Assembly: GCA_015680685.1 (NCBI GenBank)
Contig: MNCI01015611.1
Coordinates: 521,965-585,964 of the forward strand
Direction: 5' to 3'
Length of the DNA stretch: 64,000 nucleotides
Origin: Gnetum montanum
Taxonomy: Eukaryota > Streptophyta > Gnetopsida > Gnetales > Gnetaceae
Part shown: in pieces, positions 9,600 through 20,978 of the stretch
How positions within the stretch are numbered: position 1 is the stretch's first letter
How the letters are laid out: the number at the start of each line of letters is the position of its first letter
Position numbers and translations under genes: made by a program
The notes under the pieces: model-generated
What the model was told of the DNA's origin: nothing
The model's database searches: none
Seen by the model: the letters and a program-made list of their open reading frames with translations, nothing else

Positions 9600-12516
9600 T
9601 GAGAACAAGCTCCATTGATTACACAGTGGATAGGTATGGGATTATTGAATGGTAAGAATGGGTTTATGTAGTAGTGTGGAATCAAAACAAAATTGAGACA
9701 CAACATAAAGAATGTGAAAGGAAATCCTATAGCTACAAAATTGATGGAACTCATGTAGTTCCTGGTGGCAAGGGTTGGTGCCTTTTCCCTTGTCTTGTGC
9801 TCCAGTTCTTGGGACTTGATGGTGTTGAAGTATGACCTAGGTTTTCTCCTCTTCAGCCTAGGGATCTTGTGCCATCCATGTTAATGTTTCAACATTTGAT
9901 GGAGTTGGCACCTCCCATGGGCAGGATAGTTGCAGAAACATTTTATTTGCCTTGACATACCAAGCTGCAAACACCCATTGTTCCTTCTCATAGGCTCTGG
10001 CTTTGTCTCTGTATTCTTGGAAATCTACAAGCCATTGAGCCAAATCTGTTGTGACACCTTTTTGCCCCTGGCAGCTTTCTTTAACCACCTCAAGTTCAGA
10101 ATTTGCAATCTCCATTTTTTGCAATATCTTCTTACATTCTACAAATTCTGTTTCATATTTGTTGTAGGTGGTGGCTACCTATTGTTTGAGCTCTGTTCTT
10201 GGGTGCCCTGCTATTAACATGGCAAGATTGCCATACCACAGGTTTGCCAACTCCATGTATTCTATAAGATCGTGGATCTGTAGGTCCCGGTTCTTAACTT
10301 CCACCTGGTGGGCAAATGCATATGTGTCTAATATGGCCCGCCAATCAATGTGTTGAGCACTGATAGTGTTGATATGGGCCTTGGCCATATGGATCTCCTT
10401 CTCAATGATCTATTTGTACATCCCCACTTGGTCATGGAAATGCTCCTTTAGCTTTTCATGTTGTTTAGCCTCATTCTAGTGCGTGCTTATTTCATTAGCA
10501 GTCTTCTAGTGGATGATGCGTACCTCCTCCATTGAGAGGGTTTGATTCTCTCTAGCTAAATGGTTCATGTCTTGGTTGACTCGGATGAATTATTCTCACA
10601 ACTGATGGAAATGTTCTTCGAGAACATTCTTTTACTTTTCCACAAAGGTCAACCGAAGTTTGTCAGCAACAAGCTACTAGTTTTCCTCTTGTATGGCCTT
10701 GAGTGCCTTAGTATGCACATAAGTTTGCACTTGTGCTACAGACACATCCCAAACAGCCTTCTCTTTTTCTTCTGCCACCTTCTTATTCTTTGTTAGTAGT
10801 TTGGTTAGTTGCTCAATTTTGAAACTGTCTAGTTGGTTTGCAAGAACAAATTTCAAAGGATCCCGTTGTGCTGCTTGTAGGGCCATAAGCCTTTCTTGCA
10901 ATTTTTGTGCCTCTACTTTAGGGTGATCGACCCTCACCTCTTTCAAGACCAACTTCCCCTTGGTGGAAATGAGGTCTAATTGAATTGCTGTAATATCTTG
11001 AGGGATGTTAAACAGGGACGTCATTACTTGTCCTATTAGTAGTAATCGATCAAGTACATCCTCATGTTCCGCAAGAGTCATTGAGGTTCCAACCAAAGTT
11101 TGAGCATCCCATGCTCCCATGAGATCTACCGGTGGTCTACAACCACTTCTATGGTCTACAACCACTTCTATGGCTCCTGCTGCATCTTGGTGTTGCATGA
11201 CTACCACTGTGGCCCCTTCACTAGTTTCTAATTGCACTTAGAAAGATGCAGCGTTTCTCGAGATCTGTTGTGACCAAGTACTTTCCCCTCCTCCTATATG
11301 TATGGACACTTCACCCCTTGCACTATCCAAAGAAACTGTGGGTTGTATGACATCTTCAATGACATGAAAGAGATTTACATCATCATGACTTCCCCAACTA
11401 ACCATCTCAGCGATGGCCCTGAGATGGCTCATTGACGGTCTATAATCTTGCAACGGTAGTGGTTGATCTTGGCCCATGCTAGGCCCTACTTCTTATTGTT
11501 GGTTGGGCCTTGTACTTAGAAGTTGGCTGGGTCCTGCAAGTTGATCTGCAATTGGCCCTGTCGTGTGTTATTTTTCTTGTTCCGGTCCCAACATCTCACC
11601 AGTGATTTTCCTTATGGCTGGTGGCTTTAACAATTCAACATATGAAGCATTTTGGGCTTTTTAGAGGACATCATTAGTGTATCCTCTGATACCAGCACAT
11701 TGGCACAACTTCCTAATAAGGCAAGGGAAGGGCAACATCATCTTCCCTATCTTCCATTTTTTGAACCACCTCAGGATCTCTGTAAAGTATAGATGAGGCA
11801 TATTAACATTAACCTTTCCCATCAATACTGCACATCCCCTTACCACATATGTCAAAATCCTTTTTAAGCCCTTCGTGAGGAAGAGGTGATATGTTCCAAT
11901 TTTGAAATAAATCCTCTCTTCTATCGTCAACTCTCCAAATGTCTTATCTTTGCCATATGTCATTTCCAACCAAACTCATCGTGCATCAGGGTCTAAATGT
12001 AGATAACTAAGCAACCTTTGGCCTTGTATTTAGAAGGTTTAATACTTCCAAAATGGCCTAAACAGAGAAATCAACTATCACACCACAAATGTTAACTGTG
12101 GTGCCTTGTTCTCTATTGTGCCAAAATTGGTACGTTTCCCCTAGGTACTAGGCACTGCTTTTAGAGAATATAGGCCATAAGGGAGACCCTTTGAGGTGCT
12201 CCCTAATAACCTCAGGAGCAAACTCTATGAATGGTTCAAAATTTAATTCCACAATCATCGTAGTGAATGTGGACCTTTCATGGATAGCCTGAATACACTC
12301 GTAGGACAACGTGGGATGTTGTTCCTATTTAGGCATTGCAGCAACTCCTCCTTCTACCTACCTTGATTATATAGTAGCAGGGTCTTCTTGGTGAATGCTA
12401 AATGATTGTTCCTCCTCCTCTTCATGTTGTTCTACAAGGACTTGTCCTTTGCCTCTCCTAGGTCGTTTGCTTCCACCTTGAGTAGGACCTTCCTGTTATC
12501 TGTGTTTCGGGGCCAT
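9600..12516 (-). pseudogene. Element M extra ORF (post-gag protein, coiled coil), interrupted
   Basis: ATG at 12516 (minus) opens MAPKHR, then a stop, then QEGPTQG, like MAPKPRHPRGEGPSQ in element B. 11969-11661 has the ERIYFKIGTYHL, CAVLMGK and PFPCLIRKLCQCAGI pattern shared with B 46861-47150. 11477-10677 is a long, acidic to mixed-charge coiled-coil region. 10388-10179 carries LQIHDLIEYMELANLWYGNLAM, the most conserved piece, also in D (22229-22330) and B (about 48495-48560). The tail reaches about 9858. Several stops break it. It resembles the plant transposon-associated proteins found beside Athila-type elements; its function is unknown. Confidence 0.7.
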
Positions 12517-12524
12517 CTGCAATC
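12517..12524 (-). promoter_or_regulatory. Splice-acceptor-like site abutting the extra ORF start (element M)
   Basis: On the minus strand, gattgcag directly precedes the ATG. The same arrangement is at 46228-46235 (gattgtag) in B and at 19762-19769 (gatcatag) in A. A donor could not be placed with confidence: several AGGTA and AAGGTA sites lie upstream. Confidence 0.5.
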
Positions 12525-12990
12525 ACACGGGGCCAATCATTAGCAAGGTTGTTTCTAAAGTTAGGTTATACCTTACTGCTTGCCTTAATTAATTTGTTTT
12601 ATCTTTGTGTGATGTTTCCCGAAAGATTATAATAGTGAGTCCTTTTTACTTAAGTGGTTTCAAAATTTATTTTTCCAGTATACCTAAAGGGATGAAATTA
12701 TTTTTGGCACAATTATCCTTAATGTTATAATTAATTACCCTTGATAATGTCCTTCGGGTGATGACAAATTCCAAAAACGTTATGTGCTATTCAGTATGTG
12801 TCCCTCCCCCATGACTAAGTTGAACACTCCGAGTTCAAGTAGGTTTAGACAGAATGAAAATCGGAGTACTAGCAAGCGAGATATAGGTATAAAAGCAAGG
12901 GTCTCGCAATCACAAGTCATAGAGAAAAATATAAAAAACTCCCCCACGTGAACAGTTGAAAATGATGGTAAGTTGTGTGGGGGGTCATGC

Positions 12991-13034
12991 ATTTATAAGG
13001 TTTATGTGACGCGATATCACGTATGCGATATCAC
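12991..13034 (-). promoter_or_regulatory. Internal U3-like promoter block of element M
   Basis: On the minus strand two copies of GATATCGC-type words (plus 13011-13034, gcgatatcacgtatgcgata then tcac) are followed by TATAAAT (plus 12991-12997), about 475 bases before the extra ORF start. The same words in the same order, with TATAAATAA behind them, form the U3 of this element's LTRs (9493-9542). Promoter activity is inferred. Confidence 0.55.
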
Positions 13035-14439
13035 AGCCTATCAATGTTTAGGCCCGAGGGAAAATACTAAATTTTGAAGGTTTTTCTGAAATTAACAATG
13101 TAAATTAAGGACATGTGGGAAAGTGTTAAAGGGTTCAATGGTAATTTAGTTAGTTTTGAAGGCATGAATAATGATATGTGGGTGGAATTGATTGCTAAAG
13201 GCTTCGGGTGATAAGGGAGAGAAAAAGGCTAGGTGATGGTTCATAGGAACGTTGGAATTTAGAGACATAGTAATAAGGGAAAGAACATTGTTGACAATAT
13301 GCTAAGGGTAATAAATGATGTGTGGAAGATGGGTTATGAGTGCAAATTACAAAAATTATGCAAGTGGAACCTCCCTAAAGCAGGTTCCAACCTTTAATGC
13401 CCTTGCATAACCACACTTAAAATGTCCGTGAGCACTCGAAGGGTTAAATGTAATCCAGACTGGTTCCACAAAACACACACATGTTAATATCACCATAATG
13501 AGGTAAGAATTCTATGCTATGCAAGACACAAGCAACAATTACATGAATAGCGAGATGAGACGAACTATAGAAGGCATTGTAGAGATTGGGACATGAGGTA
13601 ACTGACCCAGGGCACAGTGAATCCTACGTGTAAAGCATGATTAATGTGTCATTAACCCATCGTTCCAAGATCAGGACCAAGTCCATTCCTCGGATCAGTG
13701 ACACCACATTGTTTCATCCCATGATGAGCTACTATGAAAGTACCATAACAACAAGGCGTACAATCACGTGGCATTTTGTTCAAGGGAGGAGTGATTTTTT
13801 TGCTTTGTGGCACTTTCTTTATTTTTATGTTTTTATTTTCTCTCTTTTTTTTCAATTGCTGAATCCAAAGAAGCCACCAACCTTCAGGCATGGGTGCATG
13901 TCTTTTGAGTGGAACCCCCTAGAATAGCATTGGATTTTTTAATGCCCTTTTGATTACTTTGACTCCCATTTTTTGTTAGATCTACAAGGATCTTAGTACA
14001 ACCATGTTGCATGATAACTCCCACAAATGTCACCAAACAGAATCTACAAGTCCCCTTGATGTCACACCCTAATCATTCCCTCTTGGTCCATCCTTCTTCA
14101 TTCTAGGTACAATGAACACAAAATTAAAATTAATTTTAAGTTTTAAGGATGTCAAGAATATCATTGTACCCTTGAACAGAACCTCTTCTTTGTAGAATGG
14201 ATGAGTGGGTGTAATGGGCTCATTGTCCAAATAATTAACCACTCGAGACTCGATAACATAGAACACACCTCAACCAATGAGCCACATGAGTGTCTTATTC
14301 ATAGATGATATTACTTATAAAAAGATAAATAGACAAAAGGACAAAAAAATAAAACAAGGAATTGAAAAATGAAAAATTGGAAAACAAAATGTTGTAAAAA
14401 TAAAGAAAATGAAAAGTAGTTATTAATCCTGCTTGTTAT
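13035..14439 (-). other. Element M spacer between gag and internal promoter
   Basis: No coding similarity. Parts correspond to the post-pol spacer of B (44078-45690), for example the A-rich stretch with nearby ggaattcaaagc-like and ccacaagtactag-like words. Pol is missing at this junction. Confidence 0.5.
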
Positions 14440-16424
14440 TAGAATGGGGGGTATCCCCCATAACTAAACGGTTGAGCATGGCAAAGATTAATAGTTGAAA
14501 GATGAGGATCCTTGCATGCTGGAAATATTAAAACTTGATCATACTTACCCCATTGGGGTTCACACACCTAATTATAGTAAGCATAGTGGGGCAATTTATA
14601 AGATGTATTTTTCGGATAATGAGTTGACCCACTATGATAATTGAGACCATAAGATGGTATGCAAGGATTGGGATGTTGTCCTCCATGGCTGTGTTCATTG
14701 GGCCGTATGATTGTTGGAGTGTTAATTGGTGATACTAATGAAGTGACATGAGGCGTTGGGTTCGAAGAGAAGGGTGCACCATAGTGTTGGACTTGTGCTG
14801 AGTTGGAGAATGCAGTGGCCTTGGAATTGTGTTGTCCCTTCCTATGGTCATTTCTAAAGAAGGGATGCCTTCGATGTTGCTGAGGTCTCTCATTGCTGTT
14901 GGCAATAGTAGCACAAGTAATGTTCGAGGGTTGTTGCTATGGTGCAGACACTTTAGGAACAGTTGGTGGCAATGTAGAAGGAGGGAAAGGATGAGAATGT
15001 TGAAAATTAGGAGAAGTATAAGGTGCACAAGGTGGTGGTTGTGTTAGGGACATGGGCTGATAGTATTGAGAAGAATGGTAATGCGGTGAGATAGAGTATG
15101 TTGACCCAGTTGGGGAAATATGATGTTGAACTAGATAAGCATTTGGATTCAAGTGATACGAAGTGTGTCTCCAGTTTAGGGGTGGCTTCCCCCACAACTT
15201 GGATTGTTGTCATTGTGATTGAACATAGTATCTATGTACAAACTCTGAGTCTAACATGTTTTCCCAATGCTCATATAAATGTAACAAGATTGGGCACTAG
15301 CCCTTGGGATGATCATACAAGCAAATGTTGCATTCATACATATGATTGGTAGTTGAGCTCTTATTTTCTTCATCCCTTCTTCCTAATTGTCTAATGATAT
15401 TTTTTCCTGCTTCTCGGGTTGTCAAAACTCTATCTTCAATAATATCGATATAGTCTCCACACTTTTTATGTGTCCATTCCAACATCTTATTAATCTTTGC
15501 CTTAACTTCCTCTAATGATTATTGTACTGGCAAGGATGGTTCTTCCTCCTTGAGATAGGTTGATTTCTCCTTTTTGTGATTATGGACCTCTATTAAGTTG
15601 AGACTTTGGTCCTGTTTATGTTTTTCAACACTCTCCTATCTAGCCATTTCTCCTTCTTCTTTTGCTATCTGCTTAATAAACTCTTGGAATTATTGGGTTT
15701 GTAGTTCGTATAGTTGACCTTGGGCATACATCCCTAGGGTTTCTCTTGTTTCATCACGAAGCCCATCAATGATATGGTACATTAGCCTTTCCTTGGAGAA
15801 CTCATGGCCTAGACAATTGTTTAACAGTACATAATATCTTTCTAAGGCCATGTCCAAGGGTTCATGTTGTGCTTGTTTTCACTCTTGGATTTGTTTCCTC
15901 AAGGCCGACACTCTTGCGTAGGTTTGATATCTTTCATTAAAAAGTTCTACCATTGTTGGCCAACATTGTATTGAATTTGGTTTTAATGATCTATACCACA
16001 CTTTTGCTTGGCCAACAAGTGTTATAGGAAAGAGCTTAAGTTTTTCCCAATCGTTATCAATGTTGTTCCATGCACAGGCATCGTAGAAGGCTTATAAATG
16101 TTGTTGCAGATCTAAGTCATAGCCTCCTGAAAAATTGGGAAAGTTGTTTAAATCGAGCCTGGGTAGGTGGCTCTCTTTCCAATGCCTACGGGAGATTCGA
16201 ATAGCCTCTTGTATTTGCGCTAGGCTTGTAGTGGCCAGCAGGGGTTCATCATCATCTAGTAAGTTATGCTTTCATGTATTCGGACAATGTTGCCTTCATT
16301 TATGTTTATAAGAAATCCCCACCTCAAATTGTGTACTACAATCTTCATTGTCATATAATTCATTGGTTCTCCAATGAATTTTCTCACTAGGTATGGCATT
16401 ATCATAGTCTTGTAGGAGAGGCAT
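14440..16424 (-). pseudogene. Element M gag, nearly readable
   Basis: ATG at 16424 (minus) opens MPLLQDYDNAIPSEKIHW. The Retrotrans_gag core follows at about 16150-15850: LDLNNFPNFSGGYDLDLQQH, a stop, then AFYDACAWNNIDNDWEKL, WYRSLKPNSI--W and LFNERYQTYARV. Next come YYVLLNNCLGHEFS, a Glu/Lys-rich helix region, and at about 15335-15303 CNICLYDHPKG, the group's CxIC-x3-HPKG motif. The long C-terminal tail is rich in Pro, Tyr, Ser, His and Gln. Only a few stops occur in about 660 codons, so this is the best-kept gag in the window. No pol follows it. Confidence 0.8.
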
Positions 16425-16548
16425 GGTTGTGCAATTGTGTGTGAATTTGTATGTGACTTTTTGTAATTATTTCATTTTTTAAAAGATATATCGTTAATTC
16501 CTATACAGCGACCTTGTATGATATAACTAATCTAGATAACTAGCACCA

Positions 16549-16566
16549 TCCCCAGCAATGGTGCCA
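16549..16566 (-). other. Element M primer-binding site
   Basis: On the minus strand tggcaccattgctgggga, one base inside the upstream LTR end at 16568. It is the same type as in B, C and E. Its strand fixes the orientation of M. Confidence 0.85.
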
Positions 16567-16567
16567 A

Positions 16568-17372
16568 TGATGAGTGGCAAGGCACCCCTACACTCAACCA
16601 TACGAATATGAGTGTTTCACGCACGATCTAGTTGAACTCCATAGATGGAAAAGTTATGGTATTTAGACAGTCATTCTTAGGTCATAGTTCATTATCCTCC
16701 CATATGGACTAGTGTTAACTTGTCACTTATGATTTAGTCCAGAGTGAGGTGTATGATGTGTTCCTATACTAATGCTACTCCTAAAGATAATGGAAAATAA
16801 TATTAACTAAGCTAAGAGAGAGAGGGTGAGAGGGAATCTAAGCTAGCCTAAGTGCGATGAGCATCTATTCCTCAATCATCCATATACATCTTGGACCTCG
16901 TGCATGACAACCATTGGGATTACCAAGCACAGATCCTAGGTACACTACTGGGTTACCAAGTAGTCACACTTAAATGCTCGTGATCAAGTCGTACTCATTC
17001 CGTGTTTAACAGAAGTTTAAGGTAAGAAGATATTAACTAAGAAAGTAGTAAATAACAATTAAATAAATAAATAAGCTAAGTGAATGCTGCAATGATGAAG
17101 TAATCTTGATCTTTATTTCTAATCATGTGCATGTCCAAGTACATAACACTCGAATAAGGATGTCGTACAATTACAATCACCACACTGCAGGCATACACTG
17201 GGAGAGAAGGGTTGAGAGAGAAACTGACGTAAAAAGAAACTTAAATATAACAACTCTAACTACTAACTCTAAAAACTACCTATCAGATCTGTCTACCTCT
17301 TATTTATAGATGGGGAGACAGGTTGTGATATCATGTATGTAATATCACGGCCAAAAAAATGATAACTCATCA
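16568..17372 (-). repeat. Element M 5' LTR
   Basis: 805 bp, TGATGA...TCATCA. Its U3 palindromes are more decayed than in the 3' LTR (gtgatatcatgtatgtaata), mainly by CG to TG or CA changes. Confidence 0.93.
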
Positions 17373-17377
17373 TACAA
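17373..17377. repeat. Right target-site duplication of element M (tacaa)
   Basis: Matches 8756-8760. Confidence 0.9.
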
Positions 17378-17740
17378 CGACGATTGAATCCCAAAGTCAA
17401 GCAGATCGTCAAAGAGGAGATTGAACAAAACTCCTCAAGGTAGGGTTTATCTATCCCATTGCGGATAGCAAGTGGGTTAGCCTACTTGTGATAGTGCCAA
17501 AGAAAGGTGGTAAATGGAGAATTTGTATTGACTTCAAGTTGTTAAACATGATGACTTACAAAGATCATTTTCCATTGCCATTTGTAGACCAGGTGTTGGA
17601 AATCATTTCTAGGCATTACTTTTATAGCTTTCTAGATGGTTACAGTGGCTATAACTAAATTCAGATTACATTAGAGAATTAGGCCAAAACAACATGCACA
17701 ATTCCTTTTCTTTTGGGGCCATGCTGATATATAAACTTGA
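17378..17740 (+). pseudogene. Element A reverse transcriptase fragment
   Basis: Continues the RT from 8755. It aligns with B about 41440-41760: VKEEIEQ, the IADSKWVS segment, KKGGKWRICIDF-LLN, DHFPLPFVDQVLE and YFYSFLDGYSGYN (one frame shift). It stops before the FMDD active site: the remainder of RT, RNase H and nearly all integrase are deleted. Confidence 0.8.
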
Positions 17741-20174
17741 AAGTCCAAAGAAGAAATTATTGGTCAACATGCAACAAATAAAATCTTTTCATGAGCCTAA
17801 GAGAATCAGTGATTGTAAAGCCTCCTCAGATGGACAAGCACGCTCAATATTTTAGATCTCCTTCTTCCAACTCAATCATGGGGGAGATGGCCATCCATTC
17901 TAATAATACAAAGTGGCTCCTTAGTTTTTACACTTTTTGTTTTACACTTTTTTTATTTTACATATTTTTATTTTACACTAATTTTTGTTTTACAACATTG
18001 TTAGTACATTTTTCTCTCTTTTACATATCTTACAATTTATTCTATATTTTACTTTATTTGATTTGAATTTTTCTTATGTTTTTCTTGTGTTTGTTTTGTC
18101 TTGATTTTTCTTTATTTCCAACAAGACAGTGTGCAACTATAGCTACTTTTAATGGTGGTTTGTACTTAATGTTATTTAATTGCTAATGTCTAGATTCTAT
18201 CTTTGAATTTTGGTATTGATAACTAGGACATGGTTTCCTTTTCATGAAATGGGTAGTGAATCCATGTCATCCACTCATCCACAAACTCTATGGTGTTCCT
18301 TGTGTTGGAAATATGAAGTTCCCTTCCTTAATAAAAACCTTTAACAAACTTGTGAGCTTGGCATTTTCCAAACTTGGGAAGGATTACATGGATCAATAAG
18401 GGTGTGACTTCAAGGGGATTCAATGCTCTCTGTACTTACCTACCCTCTTGAGTGCATGAGTGTTTTCATGGATCTCTCACCATTCCATTGTTGACCAATA
18501 ATAGGAAGTTAAGGTCTTTTCATGATGCGGTTTCCATCCAAAAAATCATAAAAATATAAAACCTTAAAAAAACATAACGAACACAGCCCATAGAGTCAAT
18601 AATTGACTACAAGCACTAGTTATGGGACTAGAAAGACATGTCACCAATGCCTGAAGATCCCCTCTAACTAAGGCCCTTTATCACTTCCTTCTTCTCTTTT
18701 CTTCTTTTTAAGAAATGGTGATTGATTTGTGGGATCATTCTTGTGTCTTGAGAGGGTGGACTAGTCTAAGAATATTAATGTGAAGTCACTAGAAGTGATT
18801 GGTTTTGATCTAGACAAAGGATGGACTTTACTAGGTTATCTTAATCATAAAATCCACTAAGGACTTCATGAAAGCATGATTTGGAACTCCATTTCACCTT
18901 ATCTCTCATCTACCTATGCTTTTCATAATCCACATTGTTGTTAGTTTTTCATGGTTTTGTTTGATGTCTTAGTTTGATGTGTTAAAATTCTTACGTATAT
19001 TTTTATATAATTTCATCCTTAATTTTCCATAACCATTAATCACCCATGGGGCCCATAGACTCCTTAGTTTGGGGATATGCAAGGGCATTAAGGGCATGAG
19101 CCTACTTTGGGGAGTACCCACTTGCATACTTCTTGGTTGGACTAGTTAAGTTCTTTATCCTTAGGCATTTTTGCGATCAAATCCTTTGTACACCCCATTG
19201 GGAACACCCAATTGTGCACTTATTCATAATGTTCTCCAATGAAAAATATTTTTTTTCTATGAATGAGCTAATACTCTTCAAGCATTTCATCATGGTCATA
19301 GCTTTTTTGGCTCTCCAAGAACTTCAAGTTGTGTTAAAACTCTTTGTTTTTCCTTTATCTTTAATGTTGAAAATTTTCAAAGTCCAAAATCTTCCAACAC
19401 CCATAACTTTCGAACCACTTGTCTAAATTACCTAATTGTTTATCCCTACTACTACCAAAGGTAAGCTTTACATCATGGGGGCCACAAACCTTTAGTTTCT
19501 CAAGTTTTTGGCAAAAAATATTTTCAAAATTTCTCTCACTCACATAAAGATTTAATGAATAAAATAACATTAAAATTATCAATTTATGAAGTTAAATCCT
19601 TCCAATGAACTCTGATAGCCATAAAAATCAAATAATGTTAAAATAATATCAAAATAATCAATCTTCCATGATCACAACTTAGCCAAGTGTAACTACCCAA
19701 AGAGATAAGGTACCTAAATGTTATAAGTTACACATAACACACTAATCCTTGATTCTATTGTGATCATAGATGGTACAAAAAGGGAAAGCATGTACTAGAA
19801 GCAGGACCATCCCAACCAAGAAACAAGCAGCCTAGAGCTAGAAGGGGTTAACAACCTCAACAACCCCAAGAACAAGCAGTAGAAGCTCATGTAATGGGAC
19901 CTCTTCAAGACTACTTGATCTTCTTCCTCATGTTCAAGCTACCAAAGGGGTTTGGATGTCAATTCTTGCTAGGGTGTTCAATTTTGATGCCATGAACACC
20001 AAATTTTGTAAACTATTGTAAATTCATACACTTGAGCACTTAGCATTTGTTTGTTTAGTCTAAGTTAGTTGGTGTGTCAGTTAGTCAATAATCCCATACT
20101 TTTCTAGTATTTTTAAAAGACTTGTTCCTCTTTTTGTTCACTCAAGGACAAGTTTTCATTCGATCATGACAGTA
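17741..20174 (+). other. Element A post-pol region with extra-ORF start remnant
   Basis: 17758-17800 resembles the last codons of integrase in B (LVN-QQ-K-F). The T-rich stretch 17930-18110 and the blocks at 18400-18560 recur in B (44160-44880) and C (55440-56000). At 19762-19772 gatcatag followed by ATGG, then MVQKGKACTRSR, is the counterpart of the acceptor-like site and MAPK start in B and M. The rest of the extra ORF is lost by about 20040. A weak polypurine tract (catgacagta) precedes the LTR. Confidence 0.6.
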
Positions 20175-20978
20175 TGATGAATTTTATTCTACATAGGCTC
20201 TGCTATCAAAGCCCTGATATTAGAGCACATGCTACATTATCAAATATCCAATATCATGGGATGTGCGCCCGCCTATAAATATAGCACTTGGATGCACGAT
20301 TCATCTATTTTCCATTCCTTAGTTGTAGTAAAGCTCTTATAGTTTGTTTTCTTTAGAATTAGAATATTTTTTGAGTGCTTGTAGTAGGAATCAAAGAGTA
20401 TATGAATCTTTATTCGAGCACTGATGAACTTGAGCACCTTAATATAAACGATAATAAAGACAAGCTTTTTTGATAAAACCTTGTAGCACTTGGAATACAT
20501 TAATGTCTTCTCATGGATTCATCATTTATGCACTTTAATAAATTTTAATTAAGAAATTAATATCGATTAACTAGTGAACATAAGTACAACTACTTTTAAC
20601 ATACATTTAACGCTTGGTAATCCATTAGTGCTACTAGGTGTTCAAGATATGTATGAAAAGTGGGAATGGATGCTTATGTTAGAATTAGTTAAATATTAGC
20701 TAGCTATTAGCTTAATTAAGCATTTAATTACTTTATTCTTATTCTTAGGCAACTTAAATCATAAAACATAAAATGATAAAAATCAAATGCCTCAATTACA
20801 CTCAACCATACACTTGCACTTCACAAGTGGAACTAAGAAGATAATGATTTCAATGGTTAAAATCACCTTCTAAAACCCAACATACTTAGAGAGCTAAAGT
20901 CTACAAAATTTCACCAAATCACTAAGTGAATGCTAGTGATTTGTATGGTTGGGCATAGAGTATACTTGTTACTCATCA
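20175..20978 (+). repeat. Element A 3' LTR (804 bp)
   Basis: TGATGA...TCATCA. The U3 differs from the chimeric LTR at 4391; R-U5 matches it closely. TATA box CCTATAAATATAG near 20271. Its right flank is element D coding sequence with no primer-binding site, so A was inserted in D. Confidence 0.88.

Larger units (their letters stand above)
8761..17372 (-). mobile_element. Ty3 element M, complete but pol-less, reverse strand, nested in element A
   Basis: Two 805-bp LTRs, a primer-binding site next to the upstream LTR (minus strand), gag, a spacer, an internal promoter-like block, the extra ORF and a polypurine tract (cagttgtgggggta, minus) at the 3' LTR. A 5-bp target-site duplication (tacaa) flanks it. 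Total 8612 bp. No RT, RNase H or integrase sequence lies between gag and the spacer, so the element is non-autonomous by structure. By eye the LTRs differ by roughly a tenth of their bases, so it is old, yet younger than element A. Confidence 0.9.
4391..20978 (+). mobile_element. Ty3 element A, internally deleted and interrupted by element M
   Basis: LTR (4391-5197), decayed primer-binding site (5199-5216), gag, protease, start of RT, then element M with its target-site duplication, then the continuation of RT at 17378, a large deletion of the rest of pol near 17735-17760, the post-pol spacer, and the 3' LTR 20175-20978. Without M the element is about 8 kb. The order and sequence match element B, whose RT gives the reading across the M insertion. 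Confidence 0.82.

Noticed and set aside
9930-10796. Forward-strand reading frames across 9930-10796 as genes
   Set aside because: They lie antisense to the extra ORF of element M, whose reverse-strand reading is conserved with B and D.
13637-13927. Forward or reverse frames near 13637-13927 as a gene
   Set aside because: They lie in the element M spacer; no similarity to a protein, and the matching B region is non-coding.
4391-20978. Treating the LTRs at 4391 and 20175 as a normal pair for dating element A
   Set aside because: Their U3 regions differ in type and no target-site duplication flanks them; the left LTR is a recombinant, so divergence would mislead.
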